Positions 7,151 through 15,588 of a DNA stretch of 32,732 nucleotides are shown here, one piece after another. The stretch spans positions 3,205-35,936 of the forward strand of contig PFEU01000016.1 of the NCBI GenBank assembly GCA_002793515.1. The letters run 5' to 3'. Origin of the DNA: Candidatus Uhrbacteria bacterium CG10_big_fil_rev_8_21_14_0_10_48_16 (GTDB lineage: Bacteria; Patescibacteriota; Patescibacteriia; UBA9934; GWF2-40-263). The translations under genes were made by a program, and so were the position numbers. Below the pieces are notes generated by a model. It made no database searches. It was not told where the DNA came from and worked only from the letters and a program-made list of their open reading frames with translations. The first letter of the stretch is position 1. Each line of letters begins with the position of its first letter.

Positions 7151-9679
7151 ATGCAAGATAAAATCACTATTAAAGGGGCGCGAGAGCATAACCTTAAGAA
7201 TATCTCGTTGGAGCTTCCTCGGAATAAACTGATTTGTTTTACCGGCGTGTCCGGATCGGGGAAGTCGAGCTTGGCGTTCGATACAATTTTTGCGGAAGGT
7301 CAGCGACGCTATGTTGAATCATTGTCCGCCTATGCTCGGCAGTTCTTAGGTCAGATGGAAAAGCCTGATGTTGATGAAATTGAAGGGTTGTCTCCAGCCA
7401 TTTCTATTGATCAAAAAGCGCACGGAAGTAATCCTCGTTCAACGGTTGCAACGATTACGGAAATTTATGATTATCTTCGGGTGCTGTATGCACGCGTTGC
7501 ACAGCCACATTGTGTGACGTGTGGGGAGAAGATTCAAAAGCTCACAAACGAAGAAATGGTCGATCTCATCCTCGCCAATCTGTCAGGGGAGAAGGGTTCG
7601 GTTAAAGTGCTAGCGCCTGTGGTGAAAGGACGTAAGGGAGAGTATTACCAGCTTTTGTATGACCTCTATAATTCAGGATTTGCACGCGTGCGGATTGATG
7701 GGAAGGAACATCGTCTTGATGAGTCTATAAAGTTGGCCCGATACAAAGCGCATGTTATCGAAATTGTGGTTGATTCTATTCCGTTAGCCTCTTTCAAAAC
7801 ACACGAGAAAGATGCACGTCAACGTTTGTCTGATGCGCTCGAGATTGCCGTAGATCGTGGCGAAGATGTCGCGAATATTGTCTATCCAGATAATACTGAG
7901 CAACTTTTGTCTTCAAAGTTTAGTTGTCCAAAGGACGGGTTCTCTTTTCCAGAAATTGAGCCTCGACTGTTTTCGTTTAACTCTCCGTATGGGGCATGTC
8001 CTGAGTGTACGGGGCTGGGAACGGCTGAACTGTATTCCGAGGAATTGTGTGGCAAGTGCTCTGGAGCTCGACTTCGCGAGGAGGCCCTTTTCGTCTGGCT
8101 CCCAAGACCTGGGAAAGGAAATGAGAAGGGGATTTCTATTGTGGAGATATCGGCAATGTCGATTGCGGATGCTGTGGACTTCTTCACGCATCTTTCATTG
8201 AACGAGAAGGATACACAGATTGCGGGTTCGATCTTGAAGGAGGTTCAGAACCGTCTTCACTTTATGCTTGATGTTGGCTTGCATTATCTGACACTCGATC
8301 GTATGGCGGGAACGCTCTCCGGTGGTGAAGCTCAGCGCATTCGTCTTGCTTCCCAAGTGGGTTCACGTTTGGTGGGGGCGATGTATGTTCTTGATGAACC
8401 GACGATTGGGCTTCATCAGCGAGATAACGATCGACTGATTAAGACGCTCGAGGATCTTCGGGATATTGGAAATACCGTTATTGTGGTCGAGCATGATGAA
8501 GATACGATGCTTGCGTCTGACTTCATGGTCGAGATTGGTCCTGGGGCTGGAGTCAATGGTGGGCATGTGGTTGTCGCTGCCGAGACACAAGAAGCCCTTA
8601 AGGACAAGAATTCGATTACGGCTGCGTATATTCGGGGAGATAAGAAAATTGAGATTCCCAAAGAACGGCGAGCTCCAGGAAAGGATGTCATCAAGATTAA
8701 GGGCGCTTCGGCAAATAATTTGAAGAATATTGATGTGGAGATTCCGCTAAGACGTTTTGTGTGCGTGACAGGTGTTTCAGGATCAGGAAAGTCAACACTG
8801 GCGTACGAGACGATGTATAAGGCCGTGTCTAAAAAACTGAATGGAGGAAAGCAAACACCCGGGAAGCATAAGGCCGTTCTTGGGGTTGAGTATCTGGATA
8901 AGACCATTTTGATTGATCAGGGAGCCATTGGGCGAACATCTCGATCAAATCCAGCGACGTATACCGGTATTTGGGGGCCTGTTCGAGACATGTTTGCAGA
9001 AACATCCGAGGCCCGATATCGCGGATATAAGAAAGGGCGGTTTAGTTTCAATCGACCGGGTGGTCGTTGCGAGAACTGTGAGGGGCATGGAATGATTGCC
9101 ATTGAGATGCACTTCCTTCCAACGGTGTATGTCACGTGTGATGTTTGTAAAGGAAAACGTTTCGATCGGGAGACGTTGGAGATTTTATACAAGGAGAAGA
9201 ATATTTATCAGGTGCTTGAAATGGAAGTGGCTGAAGCATCGGAGTTTTTCAAGGATGTGCCTCCTATCTCTGATCGTCTTGAAACGCTCAAACAGGTTGG
9301 ATTGGGATATGTAAAGCTGGGTCAGCCTGCTCCAACGTTGTCTGGAGGAGAGGCACAGCGTGTGAAACTCTCAACAGAGCTCGCAAAACGCCAAACAGGG
9401 AAAACACTTTATCTTCTTGATGAGCCTACGACAGGTCTTCATTTTGAAGATGTGAAGAAACTTCTCGAGGTGTTGCATGAGCTTGTAAATAAAGGAAACA
9501 CGGTTGTGGTCATCGAACATAACCTTGATGTGATTAAGACGGCCGACTGGGTGATCGATCTTGGTCCTGAGGGAGGGGATTTAGGGGGAGAGGTTGTGCT
9601 CGCGGGAACTCCGGAAGATATCGCTCGACACGGAAAGAGTTACACGGGGCAGTATCTAAAACGTGTGTTGAAAAAATAA
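7151..9679 (+). CDS. uvrA: UvrABC excinuclease subunit A, short form
   Basis: An 842-residue tandem ABC ATPase that scans for DNA damage. Seen: Walker A GVSGSGKS at about 31-38 and again near 541-548, ABC signatures LSGGEAQR near 390 and 730, and an intact second zinc module CENC (about 640) with CDVC (about 663). The family usually has about 940 residues. The missing part lies between ACPECTGLG (about 282) and CGKCSGARL (about 300): only some 13 residues where E. coli has roughly 90, so the insertion domain is absent. In the first zinc module the usual CxxC reads CPKD, so one Cys is replaced by Asp. It starts 2 nt after uvrB. Confidence 0.96.
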   Translation: MQDKITIKGAREHNLKNISLELPRNKLICFTGVSGSGKSSLAFDTIFAEGQRRYVESLSAYARQFLGQMEKPDVDEIEGLSPAISIDQKAHGSNPRSTVATITEIYDYLRVLYARVAQPHCVTCGEKIQKLTNEEMVDLILANLSGEKGSVKVLAPVVKGRKGEYYQLLYDLYNSGFARVRIDGKEHRLDESIKLARYKAHVIEIVVDSIPLASFKTHEKDARQRLSDALEIAVDRGEDVANIVYPDNTEQLLSSKFSCPKDGFSFPEIEPRLFSFNSPYGACPECTGLGTAELYSEELCGKCSGARLREEALFVWLPRPGKGNEKGISIVEISAMSIADAVDFFTHLSLNEKDTQIAGSILKEVQNRLHFMLDVGLHYLTLDRMAGTLSGGEAQRIRLASQVGSRLVGAMYVLDEPTIGLHQRDNDRLIKTLEDLRDIGNTVIVVEHDEDTMLASDFMVEIGPGAGVNGGHVVVAAETQEALKDKNSITAAYIRGDKKIEIPKERRAPGKDVIKIKGASANNLKNIDVEIPLRRFVCVTGVSGSGKSTLAYETMYKAVSKKLNGGKQTPGKHKAVLGVEYLDKTILIDQGAIGRTSRSNPATYTGIWGPVRDMFAETSEARYRGYKKGRFSFNRPGGRCENCEGHGMIAIEMHFLPTVYVTCDVCKGKRFDRETLEILYKEKNIYQVLEMEVAEASEFFKDVPPISDRLETLKQVGLGYVKLGQPAPTLSGGEAQRVKLSTELAKRQTGKTLYLLDEPTTGLHFEDVKKLLEVLHELVNKGNTVVVIEHNLDVIKTADWVIDLGPEGGDLGGEVVLAGTPEDIARHGKSYTGQYLKRVLKK

Positions 9680-9681
9680 GT

Positions 9682-10749
9682 ATGCGCTATCTCATCCTCG
9701 GTTTGTTCCTTGTCGGTGTTGGGTGTCTCACATCGGTAACCCCCTCTAACTCCCCCTTGGAAAGGGGGAGGACCGAAACGACTTCGATCCCCCTCCTTGG
9801 GCAGGAGGGGCTGGGGGAGGTTGCCGTCCAGGAGGAAATACTTCTCATCGATGCCCAAATTCTCTATAAGGGATTTGGTGAATACTTTGAGGATCGTTTC
9901 TCGGGTTATCACGTGGCGATTGATCTGGAGGCACCGGCTGACACCCCTGTGTATGCGATCGATGATGGAAAAGTCACCTATGCGACAACCGTGTCAGGTT
10001 ATGGAGGGGTGATGATCGTGCGACATGAGGTAAACGATAGAATCGTGAGTGCGATCTATGGACATCTTGATCCGGCCTCCATGCGAGGGGTCGGTGAGTC
10101 GGTTGCCAAAGGTGAGCAACTTGCCGTGCTTGGCGAGGAAGGCGAGGAAACAGATGGAGAGCGCGAGCATTTGCATTTTGCGATGTATGAAGGAGATGAG
10201 ATTCGTCTGCAGGGATACGAAACTGTTGCGAGCGCGGTGAATAACTGGCTCAATCCCATTGACGAATTAAGAGGTTCGTTCACTGAGTCAGATCGTTATG
10301 CCTCGGATCTTGGATTTGATGAGGAGGGAGAAGCGTTGTTCCAGATCGATTTTGAGATTCCATACGGTTGGGATATTGAGTACATTCCATCGATCCAGGC
10401 GCTCAATCTCTATACCCTTTCTGGTGAGGGAACCGCGCGCGAACGTTCGCAGATCTTGATTCGATACTTTGACGCCAGTTCGTTTCTCACCCTCTCAAAC
10501 GTCACGATTCATTCCGTTGAAGATGCGGTGATCGGGATAGGTGATTATGTGGCACGACGGTACGACATCGAGAAGAAGTCTGGGATCACTGATTTCGCTG
10601 ACCAACCTTCTTGGCGTAATGAACGTCACAGGGTCACTGACTTCCGACTAGAAGAAGGATACACGCGATATTACGTTGTCGCGGGACATCCAGACCTCGA
10701 TCCGGTCGTGTACGAGACCGTGCTGGCGAGCATGCGAGAAATTGAATAA
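9682..10749 (+). CDS. M23-family peptidase lipoprotein
   Basis: A 355-residue protein with a lipoprotein signal ending LVGVGC (lipidated Cys15). A linker at about residues 20-47 is encoded by an inserted GC-rich repeat. The LytM/M23 zinc peptidase domain covers about 65-185, with HxxxD (His77, Asp81) and HLH (His163, His165) as predicted zinc and catalytic residues, so it should cleave peptidoglycan crosslinks or be a related envelope factor. The last 160 or so residues have no family I recognise. It begins 2 nt after uvrA (TAAGTATG), so it seems co-transcribed with uvrBA although the functions are unrelated. Confidence 0.88.
   Translation: MRYLILGLFLVGVGCLTSVTPSNSPLERGRTETTSIPLLGQEGLGEVAVQEEILLIDAQILYKGFGEYFEDRFSGYHVAIDLEAPADTPVYAIDDGKVTYATTVSGYGGVMIVRHEVNDRIVSAIYGHLDPASMRGVGESVAKGEQLAVLGEEGEETDGEREHLHFAMYEGDEIRLQGYETVASAVNNWLNPIDELRGSFTESDRYASDLGFDEEGEALFQIDFEIPYGWDIEYIPSIQALNLYTLSGEGTARERSQILIRYFDASSFLTLSNVTIHSVEDAVIGIGDYVARRYDIEKKSGITDFADQPSWRNERHRVTDFRLEEGYTRYYVVAGHPDLDPVVYETVLASMREIE
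9738..9822. repeat. GC-rich double-hairpin repeat inserted in frame in the lipoprotein gene
   Basis: Two G/C-rich inverted repeats: CTCCCCCTT/AAGGGGGAG (9750-9758 with 9762-9770) and CCCCTCCT/AGGAGGGG (9790-9797 with 9803-9810), bounded by AACCCCCTC and GGGGGAGGTT. Composition is sharply unlike the surrounding gene. Elements of this look are common dispersed intergenic repeats in environmental bacteria. Here it is translated without a stop as a Pro/Leu/Gly-rich linker (SPLERGR, PLLGQEGLGE) just after the lipobox. Confidence 0.75.
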
Positions 10750-10754
10750 AAAAC

Positions 10755-10782
10755 ACAGGCTTTAGAACTTTCTAAAGCCTGT
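10755..10782. terminator. Bidirectional terminator between convergent lipoprotein genes
   Basis: ACAGGCTTTAGA (10755-10766), loop ACTT, TCTAAAGCCTGT (10771-10782), a 12-bp perfect stem. A-rich sequence on the left gives a T-tract for the minus strand; the plus-strand side is moderately T-rich. It serves the M23 gene and the cupredoxin gene. Confidence 0.85.
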
Positions 10783-10806
10783 ATGTTATTTCGTTTATTG
10801 TTTACG

Positions 10807-11274
10807 CTATTCAACAATAAGCGTTCCTTCCATGCCGAACTGTCGGTGTGAACCAATATCGCAGTAGAATGCGTAGGAACCGGCTTTGTCTGGTGCGGTG
10901 AAGTAATAGGTTTCGCCTTCAGCGATCTCATATCGGATATCGAGTTCGTCGATCACGAAGGTGTGTGTTCCTGCATTTTTTGCGAAGGTAATAGCAACCG
11001 TTTCACCTTGATTGATCACGAGTTCACTTGGCGAAAAAAAGAAGTTTCCACTCTCCATCTCGATTTCTACATCCGCAGGTTCGCCAAGCATAATTTCTGT
11101 GACGAGGATCCCATCTTCTGTGGTTGTTGTGGTGTTTGTGCCCACTTGTTGAGTGATAACAGATCCTGAAGAGGTTGTGATGTCGAGCGTTGTAACATCA
11201 AGGGCATCATCTTGTTGGGTGCATCCTGCGCCTAGAAGAACGAGAGCAAGAGAGAGCATCAAAAATGGTTTCAT
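10807..11274 (-). CDS. Cupredoxin-domain lipoprotein (plastocyanin-like)
   Basis: A 155-residue lipoprotein: signal peptide with LLGAGC (Cys18), a Thr/Ser-rich linker to about residue 60, then a cupredoxin domain. The type-1 copper ligands can be assigned as His104 (GTHTF), Cys138, His143 and Met148 in FYCDIGSHRQFGM. It should hold one copper outside the membrane, as an electron carrier or copper buffer. It is separated from the copper ATPase group by the repair genes but may belong to the same physiology. It is divergent from uvrC across a 41-bp gap. Confidence 0.88.
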   Translation of the reverse strand: MKPFLMLSLALVLLGAGCTQQDDALDVTTLDITTSSGSVITQQVGTNTTTTTEDGILVTEIMLGEPADVEIEMESGNFFFSPSELVINQGETVAITFAKNAGTHTFVIDELDIRYEIAEGETYYFTAPDKAGSYAFYCDIGSHRQFGMEGTLIVE

Positions 11275-11315
11275 ATGATAGGGTATTAGATAATAAGGTA
11301 AACGAAGCTTAACCC
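11275..11315. promoter_or_regulatory. Short divergent promoter region between cupredoxin gene and uvrC
   Basis: Only 41 nt separate the two starts. The near-palindrome TATTAGATAATA (11284-11295) offers a -10-like hexamer on each strand: GATAAT at 11289-11294 for uvrC and TATTAT/TAATAC on the minus strand. No clear -35 is seen on either side. Confidence 0.35.
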
Positions 11316-12644
11316 ATGATCCCGTCTAAGATCAAGATAACGCAGAAAGTTCTTCCAGATGCTCCTGGAGTGTATTTGTATTATGACTCGTTGGGGGAAC
11401 TTCTGTATGTGGGGAAGGCGACATCGTTGAAACGCAGAGTAGGATCGTACTTTGCAAAGGCTCATGAACGACGGATTGAAGAGATGGTCCTTCAAATTGC
11501 GCGCATTGATTATATCCAAACCCCGACGGTGATTGAGGCGCTTGTGTTGGAAGCAAACAAGATTAAAGCTCTGCGACCAAAATACAATATTCTTCAGCGT
11601 GACGATAAAACGTTTTTGTATCTTGTTGTGACGAATGAAACATTTCCTCGACCACTTCTGATGCGAGGGCGTGAGTTGCAACACATGGGAGTGAATCCGT
11701 TCCAAACTACCCTTACCGGAGTAGCAAAGAAGAAATTTCTCCGTGTTTTCGGACCCTATACGAGTAGTCGTTCGTTGAAGATGGCGCTTGACCTTATTCG
11801 TCATGTTATTCCGTGGAGTGATTGTGAGCCTCCTGTCGTGACAGGGCGTACACGGGGGTGCTTTAATTCTCAAATTGGAAAATGCCCTGGGGTGTGTTCT
11901 GGGAAGATTACTGCTTCAGCATACAAGCGTTATATTCGGCAACTCATCTATTTTTTTGAAGGAAAGAAATTGCGTATTGAGCGTGAGTTGGAGAGGGAAA
12001 TGAAACAATCTGCAAAAGAGTTGCGATTTGAGGATGCGACGATATTGCGCAGACGATTAGGAGCGCTTCAACACATTCAGGATGTCGCACTTCTTTCTCG
12101 GGAGGATCATGATCTTCCGTTTTCGCAGGAGGAGGTTGGGGACAAGATTCATCTTGAGGGGAGAATTGAGGCGTACGATATTAGCAATATTTCAGGAACA
12201 AGTGCTGTGGGGTCGATGGTGGTGTTTGAGGATGGGGTTCCCGCAAAGGATAAGTATCGGAAGTTCAAAATCAAGACGGTGGACGGCCCCAATGATGTCG
12301 CCATGATGGATGAGGTGATCCGACGTCGATTAAAAAGAGCAGAACAGTATCCAAAGGCATGGCCGTTGCCAGAGGTGATGGTGATTGATGGCGGAAAGCC
12401 CCAAGTGAATCGTGTTCAAGCTATTTTGGATGAATTCGGAGTTTCTGTCCCAATCGTGGGTCTCGCAAAGGGGTTTGATCGAAAACAAGATCGCATGGTT
12501 CTTGATCGAAATAATGACGAACTTGTGCGGATTTCGACAAGAGGGAAAGAATTGTTTCAAAAAGCGCGCGACGAAGCACATCGATTTGCGGTTAGTTATC
12601 ATCGAACCGTACGAGCCCAGAAACTTATTCCTAAAAAGAAATGA
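11316..12644 (+). CDS. uvrC: UvrABC excinuclease subunit C, lacking the C-terminal HhH domain
   Basis: A 442-residue dual-incision nuclease. The N-terminal GIY-YIG domain has GVYLYYD and YVGKA. Four cysteines, in CEPPVV...GC...KCPGVC at about 170-195, match the UvrC iron-sulfur cysteine cluster. A UVR segment (about 230-260) binds UvrB. The RNase H-like domain has YDISNISGT, VIDGG and DEAHRFA, so its catalytic Asp/Asp/His set is present. The protein ends right after this domain, whereas typical UvrC (about 600 residues) continues with a helix-hairpin-helix pair. Both nuclease centres look intact. No Shine-Dalgarno precedes the ATG. Confidence 0.95.
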   Translation: MIPSKIKITQKVLPDAPGVYLYYDSLGELLYVGKATSLKRRVGSYFAKAHERRIEEMVLQIARIDYIQTPTVIEALVLEANKIKALRPKYNILQRDDKTFLYLVVTNETFPRPLLMRGRELQHMGVNPFQTTLTGVAKKKFLRVFGPYTSSRSLKMALDLIRHVIPWSDCEPPVVTGRTRGCFNSQIGKCPGVCSGKITASAYKRYIRQLIYFFEGKKLRIERELEREMKQSAKELRFEDATILRRRLGALQHIQDVALLSREDHDLPFSQEEVGDKIHLEGRIEAYDISNISGTSAVGSMVVFEDGVPAKDKYRKFKIKTVDGPNDVAMMDEVIRRRLKRAEQYPKAWPLPEVMVIDGGKPQVNRVQAILDEFGVSVPIVGLAKGFDRKQDRMVLDRNNDELVRISTRGKELFQKARDEAHRFAVSYHRTVRAQKLIPKKK

Positions 12645-12671
12645 CCTGAGCAGGGTCCTATATCTATCTTT

Positions 12672-12920
12672 ATGAAACCACAAACGGAACGGCTTACAGA
12701 ATTTGTTGGATGGGCGGGTGTGTTATGCATTCTCCTGGCGTATGGACTATTGAGTTTTGAGGTGGTGGAGTCGAGCTCTGTTGCGTATCATTCACTTAAT
12801 TTGCTTGGTGGCGCCGGTATTATTGTTGATGCGGTGGCAGATAAGAATTATCAACCAGCCGTATTGAATGTTGCATGGATTGGAATCGCCCTATTCTCGA
12901 TTATAAAGATTAGTAGTTAG
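12672..12920 (+). CDS. Small membrane protein, CBU_0592-like
   Basis: An 82-residue protein with three hydrophobic segments (about 12-30, 37-53, 60-80). Its length, the N-terminal GWxG and the NLLGGAG pattern resemble the CBU_0592-like family of unknown function. The spacing to the next gene is 3 nt (TAGCGTATG), suggesting an operon with uvrC and the following gene. Confidence 0.7.
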   Translation: MKPQTERLTEFVGWAGVLCILLAYGLLSFEVVESSSVAYHSLNLLGGAGIIVDAVADKNYQPAVLNVAWIGIALFSIIKISS

Positions 12921-12923
12921 CGT

Positions 12924-13550
12924 ATGGCGATGGAACTGACACATGTGCGATTTGCTCAAGATTTGAAAAATCGGCTTGGAATTGAGAATGAATCGGCCTA
13001 TTATGCAGGAACGATTTATCCAGATTCGCGATACATGACGAAGATCGATCGCAATTTGACGCATGCAGGGACGAGCCCACAAGATCCGTTCGTAGAGGGA
13101 CTTACCGACTTTGAAAAGGGGTGGGCGACACACTTGTTGTATGACCGGTTGGCACATCCGCAGTATGCTCAACTTTCGCCGTGGCCGAGCGAGACAGTAG
13201 AGCAGGGGAATCATGTGTGGCAGTTCATCTCGGCCGCGAAGGTGGTCGAGGACATGCAGAGCTATGAAGTGATGGGTGGGACTGTTGATATGATCCTGAA
13301 CATCGATTTCCAACAACGACCTAACGACGAAGATCCCTCAATCATGCGAGCTTATGCCCAGATTCAGAAAACGCTTTATCAACAGACACCGGCACTCGAA
13401 CACTATAGAAATTTTTGGGTGACCTTGAGTTCGAATACGGTGGTCATTGATGGTGTGATGAAGCATGTTACGGAGATGTTGAGTAATGATTCCCTCCAAA
13501 AGAACATTCGAGGAATTTATGCGAGTGTTCTCGACGAATTAGCAATCTAG
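12924..13550 (+). CDS. Hypothetical protein, resembles zinc-dependent phospholipase C fold
   Basis: A 208-residue soluble protein without signal peptide. The pattern of an early THVRFA, then YYAGTIYPDSRY with a nearby His, then KGWATHLLYD resembles the ligand spacing of the zinc-dependent phospholipase C / S1-P1 nuclease-like family (PF00882 type). A start at the second Met (12930) is equally possible. Substrate unknown; the family assignment is by eye only. Confidence 0.5.
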   Translation: MAMELTHVRFAQDLKNRLGIENESAYYAGTIYPDSRYMTKIDRNLTHAGTSPQDPFVEGLTDFEKGWATHLLYDRLAHPQYAQLSPWPSETVEQGNHVWQFISAAKVVEDMQSYEVMGGTVDMILNIDFQQRPNDEDPSIMRAYAQIQKTLYQQTPALEHYRNFWVTLSSNTVVIDGVMKHVTEMLSNDSLQKNIRGIYASVLDELAI

Positions 13551-13581
13551 GTTTTCCGCATCTTTAAGAATGAGATTTACG

Positions 13582-13601
13582 CCAGGGAAACCTGGTTTTT
13601 T
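13582..13601 (+). terminator. Rho-independent terminator
   Basis: CCAGG (13582-13586), GAAA loop, CCTGG (13591-13595), then six Ts. It uses the same GAAA tetraloop design as the copA terminator and closes the uvrC group. Confidence 0.9.
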
Positions 13602-13626
13602 CGTACACAACTGTGGGTAAGTTTGG

Positions 13627-13680
13627 TTGACCTGTGTCATAGGGTGGCATAAAATGGGTGCAGGTGGAGAAAAGTGGGGA
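13627..13680 (+). promoter_or_regulatory. mraZ promoter with four-unit MraZ-box array
   Basis: TTGACC (13627-13632) and TAAAAT (13650-13655) are spaced by 17 nt, a good housekeeping promoter. TGG triplets begin at 13645, 13655, 13665 and 13675, exactly 10 bp apart (TGGCA, TGGGT, TGGAG, TGGGG). This matches the known MraZ operator, repeats of TGGGN with 5-nt spacers, so MraZ most likely represses its own cluster here. Two more TGG units lie at 13614 and 13624, out of register by one base. Confidence 0.85.
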
Positions 13681-13745
13681 TTGCTGAGACGTATTTCAGC
13701 GGTGCTCACTTTTGTTTAATAAAACCACTCAAGAACGGCCCCAAT

Positions 13746-14177
13746 ATGTTTATAGGCGAGTATAAACATGCCATCGACGAAAAAGGACGTCTTGCGATTC
13801 CGTCAAAGTTTCGCAAAAGTCTTGTGAAGGGTGCCGTTGTCACACGAGGTTTAGATTCATCTCTATTCCTGTTCCCCAAGGAGGAGTGGGGTAAGCTTGC
13901 AGAAAAGCTTGCGAGTTTGCCCCTGGGGCAATCTAATTCACGCGCCTTCGCCCGACTCATGCTTGCGGGTGCCATGGATGTGGAATTAGACAAACAGGGA
14001 AGAGTCGTTTTGCCAGAGTATTTACGTCAGTACGCTGGTTTGAAAAAGACTACGATCGTTGCTGGTCTCTATAACCGGCTCGAGATATGGGATGAAGAAA
14101 AATGGGAGACGTATAAGAAAAAGGTCGAAAGCGACGCAGATACCGTCGCGGAGAAATTAGGCGAATTAGGTATTTAA
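13746..14177 (+). CDS. mraZ: Transcriptional regulator MraZ
   Basis: A 143-residue protein with two SpoVT/AbrB-like halves: IDEKGRLAIPSKFR near the start and LDKQGRVVLPEYLR in the middle. MraZ forms rings that bind repeated TGGGN boxes and represses the division and cell-wall cluster. The frame is open upstream to 13674, but the ATG at 13746 gives the standard MFIGEY start and leaves the promoter and boxes outside the gene. The next gene is rsmH, the conserved order. Confidence 0.95.
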   Translation: MFIGEYKHAIDEKGRLAIPSKFRKSLVKGAVVTRGLDSSLFLFPKEEWGKLAEKLASLPLGQSNSRAFARLMLAGAMDVELDKQGRVVLPEYLRQYAGLKKTTIVAGLYNRLEIWDEEKWETYKKKVESDADTVAEKLGELGI

Positions 14178-14184
14178 ATTGGTC

Positions 14185-14251
14185 GCCGAAGTTTGAAGTG
14201 CCGTTTGGGGTTTACTGAACCTTTTCCCTGAATGGAGCTTCAATCTTCGGC
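14185..14251 (+). promoter_or_regulatory. Hairpin in the mraZ-rsmH gap
   Basis: GCCGAAGTTTGAAG (14185-14198) pairs with CTTCAATCTTCGGC (14238-14251), 14 bp with one mismatch; an inner GGTT/AACC pair can add to it. There is no T-tract. An AGGAGG follows at 14260-14265. It may stabilise the mRNA end or set the ratio of MraZ to RsmH. Confidence 0.5.
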
Positions 14252-14277
14252 AACTAATGAGGAGGCAGACCATCATT

Positions 14278-15144
14278 ATGGAACACAAACCTGTCCTTCT
14301 TGCTGAGGTAAGCAACTATCTCAAACCGGAGCCGAACGATCTTTTGATAGACGGCACTGTGGGGCTGGGAGGGCATGCGGCGACCCTATTGTCACATGTC
14401 CTTCCTGGCGGCCGTCTCCTTGGCATCGATCGTGATGCCTCGAATCTAGAGCTTGCGCGAGAGCGTTTATCTGGATTCGGTGAAGCTGTTGTGCTTGTGC
14501 ACGACAGCTACGCCAATGTCACAGATCATGCAAAAACTCATGGGTTTACGCAGGTCAATGGAATACTCTTGGATCTTGGATTTTCCTCAGTTCATGTGGA
14601 CGATCCGGAGCGAGGGTTCTCCTTTCGGTCCGATGGACCGTTAGACATGCGTTATGACCGCACGCAATCACTGACCGCTGAAGTCATTGTGAATGAGTGG
14701 TCGGAAGACGAGTTGGCGCAGATTTTTCGACAGTATGGCGAAGAACGTGAAGCACGTCCTATTGCTCAATTAATCGTTTCATCTCGGGCAAAAATACCTA
14801 TTCGTCGCACAACGCAACTTGCTGATTTGATCGCTGGTCTCAAGCGACAGCACGGCAAAACGCATCCTGCGACGCAAACTTTTCAAGCCTTGAGAATCGC
14901 CGTAAACGATGAATTTGGCGAATTAGAGCGTGTCCTACCAGAGTGTGTGAACTTACTTAAACCCGGTGGTCGATTGGCCATCTTGAGCTTCCACTCCCTT
15001 GAGGATCGGATCATCAAACAGTTTTTCAAAAACACTCCGAGCCTCAAGGAAGTCACGAAGCGTCCTATCGTTGCCACACGTGAAGAGCAGATAGAGAACC
15101 CGCGTTCTCGAAGTGCAAAATTGCGTGTCGCAGAAAAAATTTAA
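14278..15144 (+). CDS. rsmH: 16S rRNA (cytosine1402-N4)-methyltransferase
   Basis: A 288-residue SAM-dependent methyltransferase that modifies C1402 in the ribosomal P site. Seen: HKPVLLAEV at the start, GTVGLGGHA (SAM loop), GIDRD, LLDLGFSS, the DMRYD segment, AVNDEFGEL, and LSFHSLEDR near the end. The ATG at 14278 gives the usual N-terminus; an in-frame ATG at 14257 overlaps the AGGAGG at 14260-14265, which sits 12 nt before 14278. This is one of the few Shine-Dalgarno sequences in the window. Confidence 0.96.
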   Translation: MEHKPVLLAEVSNYLKPEPNDLLIDGTVGLGGHAATLLSHVLPGGRLLGIDRDASNLELARERLSGFGEAVVLVHDSYANVTDHAKTHGFTQVNGILLDLGFSSVHVDDPERGFSFRSDGPLDMRYDRTQSLTAEVIVNEWSEDELAQIFRQYGEEREARPIAQLIVSSRAKIPIRRTTQLADLIAGLKRQHGKTHPATQTFQALRIAVNDEFGELERVLPECVNLLKPGGRLAILSFHSLEDRIIKQFFKNTPSLKEVTKRPIVATREEQIENPRSRSAKLRVAEKI

Positions 15145-15194
15145 ATCAGGAGGATCTCATCAGGAGATCGTTGTAGACACCCCACTGTCTATTT

Positions 15195-15560
15195 ATGTCC
15201 CCAGTTGCCATACAAACAGCTACGTTTTCATCATCTCAAGTTTCGCATCGGATTTCGATGCGGATGTGGGTGCATGACCATGTCGTTGCCATCAATATCG
15301 TTTCGCTTGCCGTTCTTGGATTATTGGTTGTCTCGTACATTGTTCAGGTGAACGCAACAACGTCTAAAGGATATGAGATCCGCGATTTAGAAACACAGGT
15401 TCATGAGCTTTCGCTTCTGAATCAGAATCTCGAGCTTGAAACACGTCGGTCACAATCGCTTACCCATGTGGCGGAATCTGTGAAGATGCTTGGGTTCGTG
15501 AAAGCTGAGATGCCGAACTATATCGACAGTTCAGAGAGTTCGTTCGCATTTGTAGACTAG
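15195..15560 (+). CDS. ftsL: FtsL-like septum protein
   Basis: A 121-residue protein with a short cytoplasmic end, one membrane helix (about 30-51), then a coiled coil (about 60-95, repeated Leu and Glu/Gln) and a short tail. Size, layout and the position right after rsmH are those of FtsL, a divisome scaffold with FtsB and FtsQ. Sequence alone is too weak for certainty. A small hairpin, GATCTC/GAGATC, lies in its leader (about 15153-15169). The group ends here: no penicillin-binding protein gene follows. Confidence 0.75.
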   Translation: MSPVAIQTATFSSSQVSHRISMRMWVHDHVVAINIVSLAVLGLLVVSYIVQVNATTSKGYEIRDLETQVHELSLLNQNLELETRRSQSLTHVAESVKMLGFVKAEMPNYIDSSESSFAFVD

Positions 15561-15566
15561 ATTGAT

Positions 15567-15588
15567 AAACGGCGTGTGCCGTTTTTTT
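15567..15588 (+). terminator. Rho-independent terminator after ftsL
   Basis: AAACGGC (15567-15573), GTGT loop, GCCGTTT (15578-15584), with a T-run to 15588. It ends the mraZ-rsmH-ftsL unit. Confidence 0.9.

Noticed and set aside
12645-12671. Terminator after uvrC
   Set aside because: GACC/GGTC can pair, but the stem is 4 bp and has no T-tract.
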